DNA of 64,000 nucleotides from Atopsyche davidsoni (lineage: Eukaryota > Arthropoda > Insecta > Trichoptera > Hydrobiosidae): assembly GCA_022113835.1 (NCBI GenBank), contig JAILWY010000020.1:2976001-3040000 (forward strand). Direction: 5' to 3'. The position numbers were made by a program, and so were the translations under genes. A model generated the notes under the pieces. It was not told the origin of the DNA, did no database searches, and saw only the letters and a program-made list of their open reading frames with translations. Of this stretch, positions 1 to 13,600 are shown piece after piece; positions within the stretch are counted from its first letter, which is position 1; each line of letters opens with the position of its first letter.

Positions 1-920
1 AATTCTTTCTTTCGTGCTATTATAATAGCTGAGATATGATATAAATAGTTTTTTTGTAAATTCTGAGTAGTAGTTCAAGACAAAATAAATTGGCAGTCTG
101 CGTTAGCTGGATTATTTAAAGGGAGTAAGGGTTGATGCTGTAACGCAGAATTGTTTAGATCAAGATGAACTGAATGATACAAGTGGGATACATGATCTAT
201 CACATGTCATAACAGTAAGGATGATGATGACGTTTATTGAGCTACTCTTTAACGATCCCCCAGTGTTTTTAATATCTATAACAATACTTTGATTTCAACT
301 ATTTATAACAACACAAATAACCAGCAGTACAAATAGTGCAGCATTTAATACCTGATCTCCACATTTAATACCTGATAAGCCACTCCTTGGTAAGCTCAGT
401 GATTATGATAAAGACAGTAGTTTAGACACTCCTGATCAAAAGGCCTCCGCCCTGAAACTGATTTTGCTGACCTCATGCTTATTGCAGTGCCCATTGCATA
501 GGGAACCCTATTTTAATCCTAGCCCTGACAGGTAAATAAGTCTCTCACCTGTCGATACAAAAAAAACAGATTTCTTTTTTCCGAATCTATTTTATGATCC
601 CCTGGATGTATAATTATCCGTGGGTCAGGAGACACATCAGAAGATACCCGAGAGCCATCTCCGACTGTGATTCCCAGCAGCCGGTGTATCCGTGTCAAGT
701 GCTCCTCAACACCGTCCAGCGGTGTTGCCATAAAAGTAATTATCCAGCCGGGGATCATTGAAACCGAGTGCCTAATTGGACGGAATGAAAAGTGGGTTCC
801 GAAATTGATTATATGTAAACACACGAAATTATATGCAAAAAAAAAAAAAAAAAAAACCCGGCGCTAGCATCAACAAGCCCGCCGATCGCTCCTTTCTCCT
901 CGACTTTTAACCCAGAGCAG

Positions 921-938
921 CCTAACCTAACCTAACCC
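921..938. repeat. telomere-like CCTAA repeats
   Basis: Three CCTAA units and a partial unit are present. The TTAGG/CCTAA pentamer is the usual insect telomere repeat, but similar short runs occur widely inside insect chromosomes. Shorter versions lie at about 10797, 30911 and 37733. This does not indicate a chromosome end. Confidence 0.5.
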
Positions 939-2324
939 AGTTATTAAAATAATGGTAATATTTGAATTTCAACTCTCGCCTCGTGGGTTTTTTTTTTTTT
1001 TACTTTAAAAGATAAACTATAATTACACGCACTGTACCGGATTCAATTCTATGGGTTTTTAAAAATAATTAATCTTTGAATATGATCGTGTGTGAATATT
1101 ATTAATAGTGATTTATAATATATATATACATACATATATATAATATATTTTTAAAGATAAGAATACTTTTATGGATTAAAAGAGATTATAAATAAATCAA
1201 ACTCCACATAAGAGGGATTAGTTCGTAATCATGTAATTATTGTTGATTTATATGTTTAAAAGATATCTGCAGGGTTTTCCAACCTTTCGGTTGCATAGAA
1301 ATTGATTGCACCACGCCATGGTGCCGTTTAAGGGATATTAATATAACGTGTTTTTGCACTGAAATTTATAAAGATTTCTTCTTAATAGATTAAAAAAATA
1401 ATAAAATATACTGTGAGTCTTGTTTTTAAGCACATACAACGCAATAAATTGATGATCAGTTAATACACGTCCGACCTCGACGGCGTCGTCGACAGAAGAG
1501 GCCCAGTTCTCGCGGCACGATGGTGTTGCTTGGAGACATAAAAATGACACACATATTTAAAAAATAAATCATATCATGCTTAAAAAAAATTATTTAATTT
1601 TTTTTTGACAGCAATTCCCCACTTTTGTTAATTTATAATATTTGAATGATAATAATGAAATTAAAGCAACCGATTCATTTGAAGGGTTATAATTAACCGA
1701 TAGTCAAAAACTAACAAACAAACCGCGCTTTCCGAATAACTCCAACCGTTTTACTTTTGGGAACAACAATAAATTATTCAAAATAAAATATTTGTTTTTA
1801 TTCTGATATATTCTGACATTTTCCTCCCATTAAAATTATAAGGTTATAGTTAAATGTTTCGGGATGTTCAAATCATTTCATTATTATCGGGTCATTAACT
1901 TCACCCTATAATTGCCAGAACTCCCATGACGCCGGCGATATTTTGTGTAGAATGCTTTATGACTAAATATATCTTCACAGAACGGCGCCAATTTTTTTTT
2001 TTACGCTTAAAAGAAATGATATAATAAATACCTGCGGAATCATGACAATTGAATAGTTAAAATGTGTTTGTTTTTTCATTAGCAGTTGTTTTTGATAATA
2101 AGGTATGTCGTGATTATAAATAGGTTGGGAAGCAGTGGTCTATCACTTTTATCAGTCCCTGAACTGTTATTCATATGACAATCAGAACAGAAGGCATCAA
2201 TCAAGTAGGACTTGATAGCACCGAGTGATGTAACGGTTATCATGAACGGGTCTTGGAATCGAAACAGTATCAAGGTGCATTCTTTTCACCTCTCGATATT
2301 TAATCGAAACATTTTAATGTACTT

Positions 2325-2348
2325 ATATATATATATATATATATATAG
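2325..2348. repeat. (TA)n microsatellite
   Basis: A pure TA tract of about 12 units. Confidence 0.85.
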
Positions 2349-5101
2349 AGCCTTTCGAGCATGACGTGACCATTAATTATTTCATTTTTCCACTGGTCAT
2401 GGTCTAGGTATGGTTAACATATTTTCTGTAATAATTACACAAGAACGTTAAGGTGATAATAATAAAATAATGTAGTAATTATATCGCATTAAAAATGAAG
2501 GTTTATGGGTCAGCTGCCAAGAAAATCTCCAATCAAACGACATCTTGAAAAAATATTCCACAACCACTATTTTTGAGAGCTCCAACAAAGAAACATCTCA
2601 AATTTTTTTTGATTATTGTGTATAAATATTTTTAATTTTATATTTGCACTATACAGGCAACTCTCGATTATAATTATGGTGGGCCCAAATGGACTCTCTA
2701 TCTTTGTTCGTAGGGTTTTCCTGAACTCATCTTAAATGGGATGTCAAAACTTGTAACTCAATATTTTTAGAAAATGTCTCACGTATATGAAATTCACACG
2801 AGAGCTAAGAATCAAGCGAATAATAGTGCCGCCGTATCCGGCATTTGTCGTATTGTTAATTTGATAGTTGCACTTCTTCTTAAACAGGCTCAAGTAACTT
2901 ATTTTACCTCACCACTTCACATTATCGGAAAAGTAATAAATTCTGTTTGTTAGTGAGGCAACCGGAACTAAGGCAGAATTTACATAAATAGATTGAAACG
3001 AAAGATAACCGTGAAAGATAAATGGATTCCTCCATCTATTCCGAACTAATTTCACTATTATTAGAGAGAGTATTTAAATCTCTACCCAACATGATTATGG
3101 TCGGAACTAATAATCGATATTAATCAATGTTTTAACATGAGTTTAAATTAGTTATGATTAACTATGTATATATAGTACTTTGACCGACGTGTGATTTTAT
3201 ATACATTGCTGAATTATGGCCTCTCTAAATATATACACACATGACCTTTCTAAGTACATTTGTAAATAGGTCATTATATACTGCTACAAATATGTAAAAA
3301 AAGTCAATATATACCGTTAATTTATGACCAAGCATTTTTAATTTTGTGTTGCTTCAACTTATTAAACCCAAAACGTCAACAAGCAAGACTTTAATTTTAC
3401 CTAATTATATTCGCTTTTAATTCGGATTAAATAATACAAATCTACCTTGGATAATAAATAGTATTGTCATAGTTTTGATAGGTAAGGATTGCATGGACGG
3501 GAAATGTTATCAAATACTTAATTAATATTAATAATATTATAAAACAGAACGCAGAGAATCCGAGCAATTTGCATATAGCCAATGCTAGTGTTGGGAGTTG
3601 AGGAGAAAAATATAAAGCAGCTACATTCGTTTCTGTTTAGGAAAAGTAGCAGGTACTCCACAGAGCAGCTATATTCGTTATTGTTTATTTTTACAAACTA
3701 AAAAACGCAACGCAACACAGTACTATCGATTTCTGCTTTTTCAACACAATCAGACTACAAAAAAACACAATTCAGTTATGCTTTGCTAAATGCTCTTTTA
3801 ACAAAAAAAACGAAAATTTTACCAATAATAGAATAACAAATAAAAAATTTGGCTTCATCTACTCAAGAGCGAATAAATAATCGTATTTATAGTATAGTAG
3901 CAAGTGTTGATTCCATGTTTTTTTTTTTTTCATTCTATTTTACCAAATATCTACTTGTGATTTTTTTTTTTTTAATAGTGTTAAAAGGGTTAAAAACAAC
4001 AGTGTTTTATTATTTATTCGCCCATCTCTAGCCGGTGTCGTGACAGCTGAGCCAGGGGTTGTTTCAGAATATGTCGCGTGACTTGGGATAAGCGACACGG
4101 ACTCGACATCAGCGACGGCCAACCTTCGGTTATCATCCCAAAAATTAATATTATTTAAAAGTACCAAGCAAAAAATATTCTTTAAAAAGCTTCTGAACAT
4201 TTTTATTTGAGTATTTTTGCCATTAAAGGGCTTCTTGATATAAAAAAAAATTAAACCAATCTGCAGTAGAAATTATGTATATTTTTTTATGAGGACGTAT
4301 ATACTCGTATATTCAGTGAATATATAAGTGTTTTTTTTTTTGTTTTAAATAAATAAGGGTATGTTGTACCGATGGGGTTGGAAACCCCATAGGAGGAATA
4401 GCGAGCAGATCGATCTCCTCCCTTCCGGGGGTTTATTTTCAGCCGCCAAGATAGCGTGCCGGTCGTGAGACATATCATTTCATTTTATTAACGGTTGGCG
4501 GAAATTGAAACTTCCGCATAAAAAAAAAAATCTGTACGTCAAGGAAAATAAATTCACAAACAAAATACAACCTAATGCTGTTTGTACCCCCGATAGAGAC
4601 ATTAAGAGACGGTAAGGGTTGATGCTGAAGCCATTTCCCTTTTATTTAAGCTATCGGCTTTAATTTTTCCGCCACGATTGATAAACACGAAAATCGTGAA
4701 TTTAAATAATATTTTATAAAGACAAATATATTATAAGGCACATATTAAAGGGTTGGTTATCCCTGACATCGATTCTACTCTGGTCCTAGAATACATGTTT
4801 ATTTTTTCCTTCTTAGTTAAGGTAATTTCAATTTAAAATTTATACGACGATAAAAATGTTACACATGATACATGGACTTGTCAAAAAAAAAAAAAATAAA
4901 ACAACATACAATTATTGATGTGATTAAAGTCGTAATATATAATATTTATTTATGCAAGTATTTAAAGTGCTTTTTTTGACACAATAAAAAAACCAGATTT
5001 CATTGAATCCGATTTACTCTCAATGACGTCTTATTTTTATTTAAATTTTTTTTTTTTTATATAAATGATGCCTTGTGTATATTTTTCTATATTTTGAACA
5101 G

Positions 5102-5197
5102 TGTTTATGTCAACTGGCAAGTCTCGATCGGTGGCTCTTTGAGAAGATCCACGACGGTGCTGTGGCGGGCCTTAGCGGGGTTTTCGTGGACGGAATG
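5102..5197 (+). other. candidate orphan exon in a GC-rich islet
   Basis: A pyrimidine-rich acceptor (TTTTTCTATATTTTGAACAG) and a possible donor (ATG|GTAAAA) bound exactly 32 open codons on the plus strand (reading LASLDRWLFEKIHDGAVAGL in the middle). The minus strand is also open (HSVHENPAKARHSTVVDLL), so strand and coding status are undecided. I recognise no family. Confidence 0.3.
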
Positions 5198-5420
5198 GTA
5201 AAAACAACGTGCTAGTGTCGTGCATCGCAATGACGCGCACGTGTCAACCTTCAAATTTCACATGACAAAGGTCACGCGTTGGAATCGCAAATGCAACATT
5301 GACCTCGGCGGCGCTGTGGTTCAAGGCACCGCATCTCCTCCGATATGCATTGCATGCGGAAGATTACAATAATGGCGACTTAATTTTTTAATATACGCCA
5401 TGCCGTCGAGAGGGCACCTG
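5198..5420. other. GC-rich islet next to candidate exon
   Basis: This stretch is rich in CpG and short motifs (GACGCGCACGTGTC, AAGGTCACGCG, CATTGCATGCGG) in otherwise AT-rich DNA. It has no clear ORF. It could be a regulatory element or promoter. Confidence 0.3.
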
Positions 5421-5876
5421 CCGTGAATAAAAAAAAAAAAAAACGGAAAAACAATTCACGCCGACGTCGATTACAACTCGCGATTATATCAAGCTAATAA
5501 AAATGTCGCTAAACAACGTTTAAAAAAATAAAAAATATTAGCTTAACTCAATTTGATTATATTAATTAAATAATAATTGCAAACAAATAACTCCATGATA
5601 TGTAATACTAAATTAAAATACAAATTATGTAATACACACAAGCATGCAAGATATTTATTCTTACAAAGCTCCGTTCTTCTTGTTAGATAAAATATTTTTA
5701 ATTCATACATTAGGAGCATATAATAACATGTCACATATTCGTAAACACACTGTATTAGCTAATAAGCGATACACCCTCATCCCCTAAGCAAAACCTGAAG
5801 AATTAAACACCCTATATGCAGTCAAAGACACAAATTGTAAACACCTTCGATTGTAGCAACGAGGTTATTTATTTAT

Positions 5877-5908
<32 letters not shown>

Positions 5909-7834
5909 GGGTTTCGTTTGGTGATTGATTAAATAATTTATGAAACTGCTGTTGCTGTCATGCCTGCTAATTAACAGCCAGTGCCAGCTAACCTGCTGAG
6001 ACAATGAGTGCATCCATTGTCGCCGAAACTGCCATTAGTTTCGCTTATTATTGTCACAAGTCTATTCTGCTATCAGCAAAGTACTTGTTATCCATGCATT
6101 GATTATATCATTGGTATTATTTAATGATTTATAAAGCGAGAGACACTCGAGCCGAGAAAATCTGAGCAAAAAATAAACAACAAAGCAATTAAAAAACAAT
6201 TATGACTTTGTCTAGTTTCACACGTGTCCGGCATTTTTACAGGGAATACAAAAAAACTATATAAGTCATTTGATTATTTTATTTAAAGGAGTTTATTTTT
6301 AAATTGAAGGTTTCCTATGCCTCATTGCTTTTAATTATTGGTTTTTGTGAAGACCATCTCACAGGAAGTACGATTTTACCTATACAGGTTTAATTGATTG
6401 ATAATGATTAAGAACATTTTTTTAAATATTGAAAATTGATTAAAGAAACTCTTAGAAAAATTGCCTCATTGCTTGCTTTTATTATTTTGCTAACCGACGG
6501 AATAAAAAAAATAAAACAATACCTGTTTACAAGATAAAATTTATTGTTTGTTTAATTGCTTTTAGTAATATGAAAAAAATAACTGGAAATAAATGCTTGA
6601 AATTCCTCGTGAAAACACATAAAGTGGAGTTTGAAAATTAACTTTCAGTTTTGACGAAACAAAATAATTAACGATTAACTTGTAAAAAAAATATCAAAAA
6701 TATAATTAACTTCAATTCTTATGTCAAATTCGATTGTTTCTGAATTGTGAGTCTTTTTATATTTTTATATAGTAGAAAAAATGTGATTTTCCTGCAATGA
6801 CTTAGTTTTTTATTTTCTCGGTAAGACGAAGGTATTTTTCTAAAAAAAAAAATTTGGTGGCCGTGAGTTCATGTTTTACATTTGATCTTGAATTCGTATA
6901 ATTTACTTGATAACTTAAAAAAAAAAACATCGAAATATCAATCTCACGATCTCCTATATTTACAATAATTTTCAGTCCCACGATGTTGTTTTATTGTTTA
7001 TTTTTTGCGCAATAATCGTATTTTACTCAATTATTATTGTGTGTGGATAATTAACAGAATTATTAATCATAAAAATTGCTTTTGTGCTGTAAAAATACCC
7101 AAAAAAAATATAAGATTAATTTTACAAAACGTTTTAAAGTAACGGTTAAAGACCTCGCGCTTTGGTTTTTCCGACCGTTGTTCTCCTATAACTGAACGAA
7201 AATTAAAATAACCAATGTATATGGGTTGAATAAATATTTGGAGACATAAATATAATATACTCGTATATTATATTTTGATTCACAAAACAAACTTGCAATT
7301 TTTCGCTTTGATGTAAAAAAAAAAAAATCATTCTATATTTCGACTCATATAAAAGATTTAACTGACGTTGTTATATATGTTTCACAAATGTGCATACCAG
7401 TTAAATTTTTTACCTAAATACAGGGTGACGATGATTTAAAGAAGACGCATGAGTAAAGTGGTTTATAACAGCATACGTGTTACCTGAAAACAATCATATC
7501 CTTAAGGAGTCGTGAATGATTGGAAAGCTTCGTTTCATGAGTGAACCTCAAACGTATTGCTTTATTATAGTTCATACCGTTTAATTAGTTGATCTATTTT
7601 TTTTTATATGTGACCAAAACAAGATGGAAGCTTCCAAGAGTGCTAAAGACTTTGACCCTTCAGTACAGCGTCGAGAGAGGCGCTTGTCCCGAATCACCGC
7701 CCTTGACCCACTGTGCGGTCTGTATAGAAGCTGTGGATTAACAGAGAGCTGCTAATTTCTAATACAGGAGAGAACCGGTAAGAAACCAAAGAAAAACGGG
7801 ATTTTTTTTAGTACATATATAAATATATTAACAT
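5421..7834. other. AT-rich noncoding DNA, no gene seen
   Basis: Only a TA microsatellite and simple A/T tracts are visible. The stretch near 6130-6165 (AAAGCGAGAGACACTCGAGCC) resembles 46475-46515 and may be a small dispersed repeat. Confidence 0.6.
5870..5910. repeat. (TA)n microsatellite, interrupted
   Basis: The TA repeats are interrupted by one AAA. Confidence 0.85.
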
Positions 7835-7842
7835 ATGTACAT

Positions 7843-10044
7843 TAGGGTGTCCCTTAAAATTCAAGTTCAATATTTTTTTACGCATACCTTCTTAAAAGTT
7901 TAGTAATAACCCTATATTGTCTAGAAAAAAATATTAGTTCGATTTATAAACGATAACCCGTGCCGACTTGCGATTTTAACTTGTCCATACAAGTTGCGTA
8001 AGTACTGCGCTGTGACTTGTAACTGCATGTTTTATTTGTCATTTCATACGTGATTTTTGAGATTAGTAGTGCTCCATTGTTTAGTGCGTTAACATGTCGG
8101 TGGAATTACGGAGTGATAAACAAAATAATTTCCTTATCGGTTTGCCTAGATATCAAATAAATGGTGCAAAATTACCATCTAATCGACAAATTCCCTCGGT
8201 CCTATTTTACAATATTCGTGAGGTTAAACTGATTGTTAGTGAAAGTGCAAATCTTGTGATTAGGGAGTGCATCATATATTGGGAAAAAGCAAGAATTCCA
8301 ACAAGGGCATATCCTAACTGCGTGAAGAAACTTGTTGATTTATATCATGTTTGGAGAGAGTTGCAAAAAAAATTGTAAGAAAACTCAGGTTACGTTCAAG
8401 AGCCGTGAGAACAATTTCAAAATTGATCTTGATAATTTGTTTGATATTGCACATGCTGATGCTTTTGAGAGAATGAAAATAGAGTAAGATAAATTATTTT
8501 TAATGAAACAGAGAGAGCCAGATCGACCAGGATGCTTAGGTGGTGTTGATAAAAAATTGTCGGAAAAAGAAGATAGATCTAAACAACGACGATTGGAAGA
8601 AGAGGAAAGGGTTGTAAGACAAAGATAACCACTAGCTGCTGAAACTAGAAAATCAAAGGCAGAAGCAATAAAATCTGACTTCTTTGGAAGTAATGTACCC
8701 GACGTAGTCACAGTCCATTGGGATGGAAAACTATTACCCGGGTTAGATGTACAAAGTTCTAAACAAGAACGCTTGCCAGTTATTGCTTCGTTTGACGATA
8801 AGGAACAGCTTCTTGCAGTGCCAAAACTAGAACATTCTTCTGAAAAACATCAAGCTAAGGCTGTCTCAACAGCTCTCTTTGACTAGAACCTTCACGATAA
8901 AGTACAAATAATGTGCTGCGACACAACAGCTTTCAATACTGGCCGTTTCAATGGAGCTTGTGCTATTTTGGAGAAACTTTAGGAAGAGAATTGCTGCTCG
9001 TCTGTCGTCATCATGTTTATGAATTGGTCCTAAAAGCTGTCTTTGAAAGCAAAATTAAGTAAATTACTAGTAGCCCAGATACTCCAATGTTTAAAAAGTT
9101 CAGAGAAAATTGGAAAAACATCGACGCTAGTAACATTGAACCATCTCTTAATTTCGTAAAACAACGTGTTGCCGAGACAGACATTCAAGCTTTTTTAATA
9201 TTTTATAAGGCAGAATTAGACAAAGGTTATGTAAGAGATGACTACCGCAAATTGGTCGAACTGTGCGTAATATTTTTGGGAGGAGACTCAGAGGAAAAAT
9301 TAAAACTAAGCCCCCCCAAAGCCATGCATCAGGCACGCTGGATGGCGAGAGCGATCTATTCTTTAAAAATGTGTTTACTTCAGTCACAATGCAGAATAAC
9401 TGCGAAGGACAAAAAGACTCTACAAGATGTTTGCTTATGTTTGTAAAACACTGGATGATTTAGTATCGGAAAAGAGCAAACAATTTTTATCACGACTGCA
9501 GATCGACGACAGTTTTCTAAAGGAAGATGTATCTTCTTGGAATAATAATAGTGCTTTTGTGGAAGCTAAAAGAAAAATAAGTTATTTGAGGGTTGTGAAT
9601 GATACTGCTGAAAGGGCTGTTAAAATGATGCAAGATTTTAACGGACTTATCGCGGCTGAAGAAGAACAAAAACAGTTCTTGCTGCGCTGTGTCCAGGAAC
9701 ATAGAAAATTGTATCCGGACTGTAAAAAAACAACTCTATAAAAAAGTTACCCTGACTGATTGTTATTACTTTATGTTTTTGATTAAAGATTAATGTTCAT
9801 TTAATTGAATTTTTACTATTATTCACTTAATTTATTGCATTTATAATGATTTTATACCAGACCGAAATATCAAGACAAAACACGTTTTTTACTAAACTTT
9901 GAAGCTCGGTCGGCACTAGTTGCAATTTTTCTAGAAAGATGAAATTTTATATTTGAGTATCTTATAGCATTAGTAAAAAATGTAGAGGGTATGCATTTCG
10001 AAATTTGAAAAAAAAATTTTTTTGGTCATATAAGGGACACCCTA
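7843..10044 (+). mobile_element. decayed hAT-superfamily DNA transposon
   Basis: The left end TAGGGTGTCCCTTA (7843-7856) is the exact inverted complement of the right end TAAGGGACACCCTA (10031-10044). The element is flanked by a perfect 8-bp direct repeat ATGTACAT (7835-7842 and 10045-10052). An 8-bp target duplication is the hAT hallmark. The inside encodes a broken transposase (8094-9741). The element is 2,202 bases long. Confidence 0.9.
8094..9741 (+). pseudogene. hAT-type transposase pseudogene
   Basis: One coding sequence can be followed across three frames. Disruptions are a frameshift near 8370, stops at 8485 (TAA), 8626 (TAA), 8884 (TAG) and 9060 (TAA), a one-base loss near 8978, and a frameshift near 9430. 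Visible motifs are DTTAFNTGRFNGA (second catalytic Asp region), CRHHVYE (the hAT CxxH box, at 9003) and ARWMARAIYSLK (the hAT RW box, about 9331-9366). The ATG at 8094 is a plausible original start. The copy cannot make a functional enzyme. I have not reconstructed an intact version. Confidence 0.85.
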
Positions 10045-10052
10045 ATGTACAT

Positions 10053-12622
10053 ATATAGGATGAAAAAGTCCAATTAATCCTGGACCACCTCTGAGCAACT
10101 AAGGCTTAAACTTTTCAATAGTAAAGAATACGTGTTTTGGAAACAGTTATTATCAGATGAGCATTATGCTGCGTTGTGGTCTGTGTCTTTGCATGTTTTG
10201 ATCTCAACACCCGAGAAATCCCATGACCATCTATAAATAATATTGCTTCGGAAATGCAATCACGAGCGGCCCGGTGTCGCCGGCAATGGTCAGTTAATGA
10301 GTTAATGAGTTGTGAAGTGACTCTAAACTCCATTGGTTAATGGGTGGCGGGGTCGTGTGAACTCGATCCGGTCCACTGATCCACTCAATGACGATCAATT
10401 ATCCCAAAATTAATTTAATGGCTATCAAATCGAATTACATCTGCAAATTCACAAAAGCACTTGCACTTTAATGGGTATCCGTTTATAAAAAAAATATAAG
10501 AAAAGTATATTTCAAATATGAATAACATAATAGCTAAAAGATGCTTTGGTTTCAGGAAGGACGCTGTGAGGCCTTGCCGGCTGCATCAGATGAGGCGTGA
10601 ACTCGAGACTACCGGTTCTGCTCCCGGTGCCAGTGAAGGTCGGGGTGACCCGCCTCGAGGAACCGGAGGAGCAGCTCACTTGAGTGACGCCAAGAAGTCA
10701 GGCGTGAATCATCACCATCGCAGTAGCAATAAACAATATCAACTGCACATTGTATGTGAAAAATTGCAAGCGGACTGAAGCTTGTTGGTTGGGTTAGTTT
10801 AGGTTAGGTAACAAAACAGTTGGCCGAACCACTCAAGGTGAGACAGTGATAAAGAAGGTAATAATTCTGATAACTGGGAAATACTTCATAACAGGTGAAA
10901 TCACGGAACGATAACGCTCTTCTATCTTGACCCACAAATCTAGTCTCATCGTAATCTTCATTGATTATCGTCCACGCCTTTATACACATCGCAAATACAA
11001 TTCTGAACAGAAATACAACTTTGCTTGGATGTATTATGTGTGTGTGTGTGTATGTGAATTACAGTTAGTATGTGTGTGTATTTAATTTATACGTAGACAA
11101 GACATGGCATTATTTTTCAGTGCAGACACATTTGTATACGTTATTGTTTTACGGCAATTGTGCTTAATGGTAGGGGGACATAAGCGGCGCTAAAAGGCAC
11201 ACATAAAAGCAACAAATATTTAATAATATGGATGTGTAATGACAGGCATGCAGGCCAGTGCACTGCGTGACTCTGCGGGGCCCGAAGGTCGAAGCGTCTG
11301 CTCTATTAACCGTTGAAATCAATGGGGTATTCCTTTTTACTTATGCTGACTGGTGCCTTCAGGAATGCCCATAGCTCAAAAGGGAGTTACGAAACAGCTA
11401 AGCATATTTTTTGTGAGAAATCGATTTATATAAATAAAAAAAAATATATATTTCGGTTTGAGAATGGACGGAGTGTCGATTCTCGAAGCGTCGGGAAAAA
11501 ATGGATAGCAAAAAAAAAAATTAATTACTCGTCAAGCCACAGAATATCTCGGGTTTTTGTATTATTTAACTTGTTTAACACTTTTCAATTATTTGCTAGC
11601 GAGCATTTAAAGTAAAATAATTGCCATGTAATAAATAGAAAGTGTATGAAAAGAATTCGACAAAACAATGAAAATATAAAATTATCTAAAAACAGAATAA
11701 ATTATTAATATTAGATAAAATAAATAAAACACAAAGCAATTGACTAACCAGCGGTCCCGATTTTCCGTGGACAATTAAAGCCCATTAGAGCCATTATTGT
11801 AATAGTTGCAATAAATAATGAAGTCTTTTACATTGTTCCAGAGGTGCGAAATCAATATATAAATTCAGATTCAGCTAGTGACGTTTCTGGCATTTTCTAA
11901 GCCGTATAAATGATAGTCGCAGAAAATTCTCGTCAGAAAAGGTCTGTAAAAGTAGGAGATCGCAAAAAATAAAAATATATGCAAGGAGTTGACACCATTC
12001 AGAGACAATTACGGTCGTTTCCAACTTGATACGTCTCCGGAATTTCCGAAATTACAGAAAACCAGCACCAAAGAAAATTTTAATATCTCTGAAAATGCAT
12101 GAATTGACTGATTTTTTATTCAGATAGAAAGTGATGCGCTACGTTTTTAAATTCAAAGTGCTGCAATAAATGAAAGAAAGCTTTTGGAGGCAGTTGCGTC
12201 AGTGCTAAGGGCGATAAATTTCAGGAATTTCTCATGGAAAACCATAATCAGAGAGTGTGTGCAAATTTAGATCTCTCAATAGTCAGTCAAAACATTTCAT
12301 TTGAATGAAAATTGCATTGCATTTTATTGATCTAACCACGCCACTTTAAATGAATGTAAGGCCGCAAGAACAGGGTAAAGCATAAAAAGATATATTGTGG
12401 CCGATTTAGCTTGCTTATATCAGAGAAGATTTAAAAACACAAATATTCAATAAAATTTTCTAGTCAATTAGATTATTATTGAAATAGAAAGTGCTTCATT
12501 GTTCATTATAAATATTTTTATTTGCTAACGTTTAAGCATAAAATAATAAGCGGTCAAATATCGCAAAAAAAAAAAAAAACCTCCAGAGGCCTGAAAAAGT
12601 TGCGCCACAAAAATACACAATT
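10053..12622. other. AT-rich noncoding DNA apart from one islet
   Basis: Apart from the islet at 10540-10720, only short spurious ORFs are visible. A TG-rich simple stretch lies at 11038-11080. Confidence 0.55.
10540..10720 (+). other. GC-rich islet with acceptor-like start
   Basis: TTTGGTTTCAG precedes a GC-rich stretch. One frame is open to 10778 (RELETTGSAPGASEGRGD), and another gives a shorter stretch. No protein family is recognisable. Confidence 0.25.
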
Positions 12623-12630
12623 ATATAGAC

Positions 12631-13006
12631 CAGTGCTTCTCAAAGTGGTCCTTGGGATCATTCAGGGGTTTCTTAGATAATTAAAATCAATTTAGGGGTC
12701 CCTGAACAACGTCAGGGGGTCCGCGCAAGGTTTAATATAAAATAAAAAAATTGTGACACATTTTTATTAAAATGAAAGTTAAAATAAATAACAATGAATA
12801 TATTATTAGCGATTTTTACGTCTAAAATATAAATATAGACAGGTGCATAAAATACAAGTAATAGGGTCGATACTTGCACCAACTAGTCTATAATATTAAT
12901 TAATGTAGTTTTTCACCCAAGCAAGCTTTGGCTATGAAAGGGGGTCCGTGGGCAAGTTTTGATCATGAAAGGGGGTCCGTGGGCCAAAAGAGTTTGAGAG
13001 CCACCG
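12631..13006. mobile_element. nonautonomous hAT-like element (MITE) with perfect 8-bp target duplication
   Basis: The left end CAGTGCTTCTCAAA and the inverted right end CGGTGGCTCTCAAA match at 11 of 14 bases. The flanks carry ATATAGAC on both sides (12623-12630 and 13007-13014). The interior is 376 bases without coding capacity and includes a short internal duplication of GAAAGGGGGTCCGTGGGC. Confidence 0.88.
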
Positions 13007-13049
13007 ATATAGACTGACGCGTTTTATTTCAAAGATCCGCGTTTGCCTT

Positions 13050-13215
13050 GTCGTGATCTGTTCGACAAGGCGCTTTCTTTCGATCGTAACAAGATAATCG
13101 GCGATTGCGAGACGGAAGCTGCCGACGGGAAGCTGGCGGCAGTCAGCGGCTGGTCAGGTCCGCTGACGGTCACCCTCGCAACCGGGCCGCGCCGGCGGTC
13201 AAGGTCAACTTAACT
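13050..13215. other. GC-rich islet
   Basis: This CpG-rich sequence follows the hAT-like element. It has an open plus-strand frame but no recognised protein and no paired splice sites that I trust. Confidence 0.25.
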
Positions 13216-13299
13216 GTTGTTCTTATCGATCGTTTGTTAACTTTTATTGTTTTTTCGAATAAAATCACTCGCTGGAATTTCTTTGCATTCGACCGATCC

Positions 13300-13600
13300 C
13301 AAAGGATGCGCCATGTGTGCGAAGGATGCGAGGAATCCTGCTGTTATTTCAGCAGTCTGCTGCAGATGGAGTATCAGATATAAATGCCAGAGCTTTGTGA
13401 GGAAAGTATTGCATAATAATATTACTAGGCAGCACCAATACGTAGACTTTTCTTTCAGGATTAGGACTCAGAAACCAACTACACTATTCTCCCAAAGAAA
13501 ACTATGAACAGACATAGAGATATGTTCAGTGAGTTGGTCACCAACTTCATCTGAGGAGAGGCACGTGAAGAAGAAGATATATATATATATATATATATAC
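13300..13600 (+). repeat. LINE-like 3' end, copy with TA tail
   Basis: Segments such as TATCAGATATAAATGCCAGA, ATGAACAGACATAGAGATATG, GTTCAGTGAGTTGGTCACC and GAGGAGAGGCACGTGAAG recur at 33190, 35950, 30300 (inverted) and 39050 (inverted). It ends in GAAGAAGA and then (TA)n at 13576-13599, as expected for target-primed insertion with a simple-repeat tail. Confidence 0.65.

Larger units (their letters stand above)
1..5100. other. AT-rich noncoding DNA, no gene seen
   Basis: This stretch holds A/T runs, short TA repeats and a GC-richer patch at 4350-4470 that contains a small hairpin (GGGGTTGGAAACCCC). I see no conserved protein, RNA gene or complete transposon. It could be an intergenic region or a long intron. 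Confidence 0.6.

Noticed and set aside
921..938. Chromosome end indicated by CCTAA repeats
   Set aside because: There are only three units, with ordinary sequence on both sides. Short interstitial runs are common in insects.
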